Of a stretch of 7,738 bases of DNA, positions 6,562 through 7,738 are shown piece by piece. How positions within the stretch are numbered: position 1 is the stretch's first letter; each line of letters starts with the position of its first letter. Under the pieces are notes generated by a model. The model searched no databases and was not told the DNA's origin. It worked only from the letters and a program-made list of their open reading frames with translations. The translations under genes and the position numbers were made by a program. The stretch comes from an uncultured Bacteroides sp. (GTDB taxonomy: Bacteria; Bacteroidota; Bacteroidia; Bacteroidales; Bacteroidaceae), in assembly GCA_934716785.1 (NCBI GenBank), contig CAKUYM010000205.1:1-7738 (forward strand), written 5' to 3'.

Positions 6562-7224
6562 ATGTTTTATAAAGTAATCAAGCGAATTTTTGATTTTATC
6601 TGTGCCTTGATAGGAATCATCGGTACATCACCTTTATGGATGGTTGGTATTATCGGCATATTGGTTTCCGACTGGGGACCGATATTTTATACAGCTCATC
6701 GTATAGGTAAGAATAACAAACCATTCAAAATGTATAAATTTCGTTCTATGAGAGTGGCAAAAGCAGCAACAGAGGCTTCCTTAAGACCTGATGAAGATCG
6801 TATATTTCCGTTCGGTCATTTCATCCGTAAGGTGAAGATTGATGAGTTGCCGCAGTTGCTGAATATTTTGAATGGTACTATGTCGATAATTGGTCCACGA
6901 CCAGTGGCACAGGATCAATTTGATATGTTTCGTTATGGCAAATGGAATGAGGCGGCAAAAGTACCGGTAGGGCTGAGCGGACCGGCAGCACTCTATGATT
7001 TTATCTATGGTGACCAGATTACTGATGAGAAAGAGTATATGGAAAAGGTATATCCTACACGTCGTGAATTAGAATATACGTATGTTCAAAAAGCCGGTGT
7101 ATTCTATGATTTAAAGATGATAGTATATACTGTCATTTGCATACTTTATGCGGTATGTGGTAAAGAATGTACTTGGATGCTAAATGAGTTTGTTGAGGAT
7201 GCAAAACAGACAATGGACAAATAA
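6562..7224 (+). CDS. Initiating phosphoglycosyl transferase (bacterial sugar transferase)
   Basis: A 220-residue monotopic phosphoglycosyl transferase of the PglC/WbaP/WcaJ catalytic-domain family, in the short form without the extra N-terminal membrane helices. It moves a sugar phosphate from a UDP-sugar to undecaprenyl phosphate, starting repeat-unit synthesis. Residues 1-36 form the basic start and single re-entrant hydrophobic segment, with Ser23-Pro24 at the usual kink. GPIFYTAHRIG (39-49), MYKFRSMR (57-64), the catalytic pair Asp94-Glu95 in KIDELPQLLNIL (92-103) and MSIIGPRP (107-114) follow. The later block reads VPVGLSGPAALYDF (134-147), where most members have Pro-Gly directly before the Leu/Ile-Ser/Thr-Gly. 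A second hydrophobic stretch lies near 184-199. The sugar cannot be read from sequence, but the PIG-L gene next door suggests an N-acetylated amino sugar. A GGAG at 6545-6548 sits 13 bases before the ATG. Confidence 0.96.
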   Translation: MFYKVIKRIFDFICALIGIIGTSPLWMVGIIGILVSDWGPIFYTAHRIGKNNKPFKMYKFRSMRVAKAATEASLRPDEDRIFPFGHFIRKVKIDELPQLLNILNGTMSIIGPRPVAQDQFDMFRYGKWNEAAKVPVGLSGPAALYDFIYGDQITDEKEYMEKVYPTRRELEYTYVQKAGVFYDLKMIVYTVICILYAVCGKECTWMLNEFVEDAKQTMDK

Positions 7225-7308
7225 ATACGGTGTTGGTCAGATGAATGACAATCAATGAAGTATTTGAGTTTCGTGTAAGTAGAGGAAAATAAAATAAAGA
7301 TAAATACA

Positions 7309-7738
7309 ATGAAATATTTATTAGTAGTAGCACATCCCGATGACGAAGTTCTTGGGGCTGGTGCATCCATGTGGAGGTGGGCGCATGATGGAGATACGGT
7401 TGATGTGGCAATAATGTGTACGGAGGCAAAGGCTCGTGCATTTCGGCCTGAAGACAAGGAATTGGATGATGACTTGAATGCATCTGCCGATTTCTTGGGG
7501 GTACACAAAAAATATGAAGCCACTTTCCCGAATATTGAGATGAATACAGTGCCACATTTACAATTGGTACAATTCATTGAGAATGCAATTCGCGAAAGTG
7601 AACCTGATATTATTATCACTCATCATCCTGCTGATACCAACAATGATCATTTGCAGACTTCAATGGCTTGCCAAGAAGCTATCCGTTTGTTCCAACGTCA
7701 GCCAAGTGTGAAGCCGGTGAAGGAGTTTTGGTATATGG
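7309..7738 (+). CDS. PIG-L/LmbE-family deacetylase, N-terminal part, cut by window edge
   Basis: The first 143 codons of a PIG-L/LmbE-type zinc-dependent de-N-acetylase; the gene continues beyond the right edge. The ATG follows an A/T-rich leader, and MKYLLVVAHPDDEVLGAG is the family's opening strand, with AHPDDE at 8-13 supplying metal ligands His9 and Asp12 plus the catalytic Asp11. The second metal motif, HPADTNNDH (106-114), matches the H-P-x-D-x-x-x-D-H pattern and gives the third ligand, His114. The middle (CTEAKARAFRPEDKE, 37-51) is the usual variable loop. The family removes acetyl groups from N-acetylglucosamine-type units. Beside an initiating transferase, it may deacetylate a nucleotide- or lipid-linked amino sugar, freeing an amine for another group to be attached. 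The 84-base gap before it (7225-7308) shows no convincing promoter or terminator. Confidence 0.94.
   Translation, partial: MKYLLVVAHPDDEVLGAGASMWRWAHDGDTVDVAIMCTEAKARAFRPEDKELDDDLNASADFLGVHKKYEATFPNIEMNTVPHLQLVQFIENAIRESEPDIIITHHPADTNNDHLQTSMACQEAIRLFQRQPSVKPVKEFWYM

Noticed and set aside
6542..6577. Tiny out-of-frame ORF starting at ATG 6542, overlapping the sugar transferase start
   Set aside because: Only 11 codons with no recognisable leader-peptide signature or downstream attenuator.
7133..7619. Overlapping long - strand ORFs (up to 157 codons) opposite the deacetylase gene
   Set aside because: They lie antisense to a PIG-L gene with intact metal-binding motifs. Their translations are rich in Ser, His and Cys with no domain pattern, as expected for shadow frames.

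Overview
The window is the inside of a surface-polysaccharide (capsule, exopolysaccharide or O-antigen-like) biosynthesis operon. Nine genes are visible, all on the + strand, with short gaps or overlaps. No RNA gene, insertion sequence, CRISPR array or convincing terminator was seen. Low G+C content, mostly A/T-rich leaders without a good Shine-Dalgarno sequence, and the gene repertoire suggest a gut- or mouth-type Bacteroidota (Bacteroides, Phocaeicola or Prevotella-like). That assignment is inference; no marker gene is present to prove it.

Layout. 1-278: C-terminal end of a family-2-like glycosyltransferase cut by the window edge. 290-1147: TupA-type ATP-grasp protein. 1158-2270: GT4 glycosyltransferase. 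2267-2890: CatB/WbbJ-type hexapeptide O-acetyltransferase, overlapping the gene before it by ATGA. 2891-3107: the only sizeable gap, with no clear gene. 3108-4328: WbuB-like GT4 glycosyltransferase. 4331-5365: Asp-box (BNR) beta-propeller protein of unknown role. 5374-6531: a second, unrelated ATP-grasp ligase. 6562-7224: membrane phosphoglycosyl transferase that starts the repeat unit. 7309 to the right edge: PIG-L/LmbE deacetylase, cut off.

How the genes may work together. The phosphoglycosyl transferase would load the first sugar phosphate onto undecaprenyl phosphate. The PIG-L enzyme beside it may de-N-acetylate a sugar (nucleotide- or lipid-linked), exposing an amine. The three glycosyltransferases would extend the repeat unit and the O-acetyltransferase would decorate it. 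Two different ATP-grasp ligases suggest that an amino acid or other carboxylate/amine group is joined to the glycan by an amide bond. The cytosolic-looking beta-propeller has no obvious place in this scheme and is the most interesting protein here. No flippase (Wzx), polymerase (Wzy), chain-length regulator or nucleotide-sugar pathway gene is visible, so the operon must continue on both sides.

Base composition changes along the window. The first part is very A/T-rich, the 3108-5365 block is richer in G+C, and the second ATP-grasp gene is A/T-rich again. This fits a mosaic locus assembled from cassettes.
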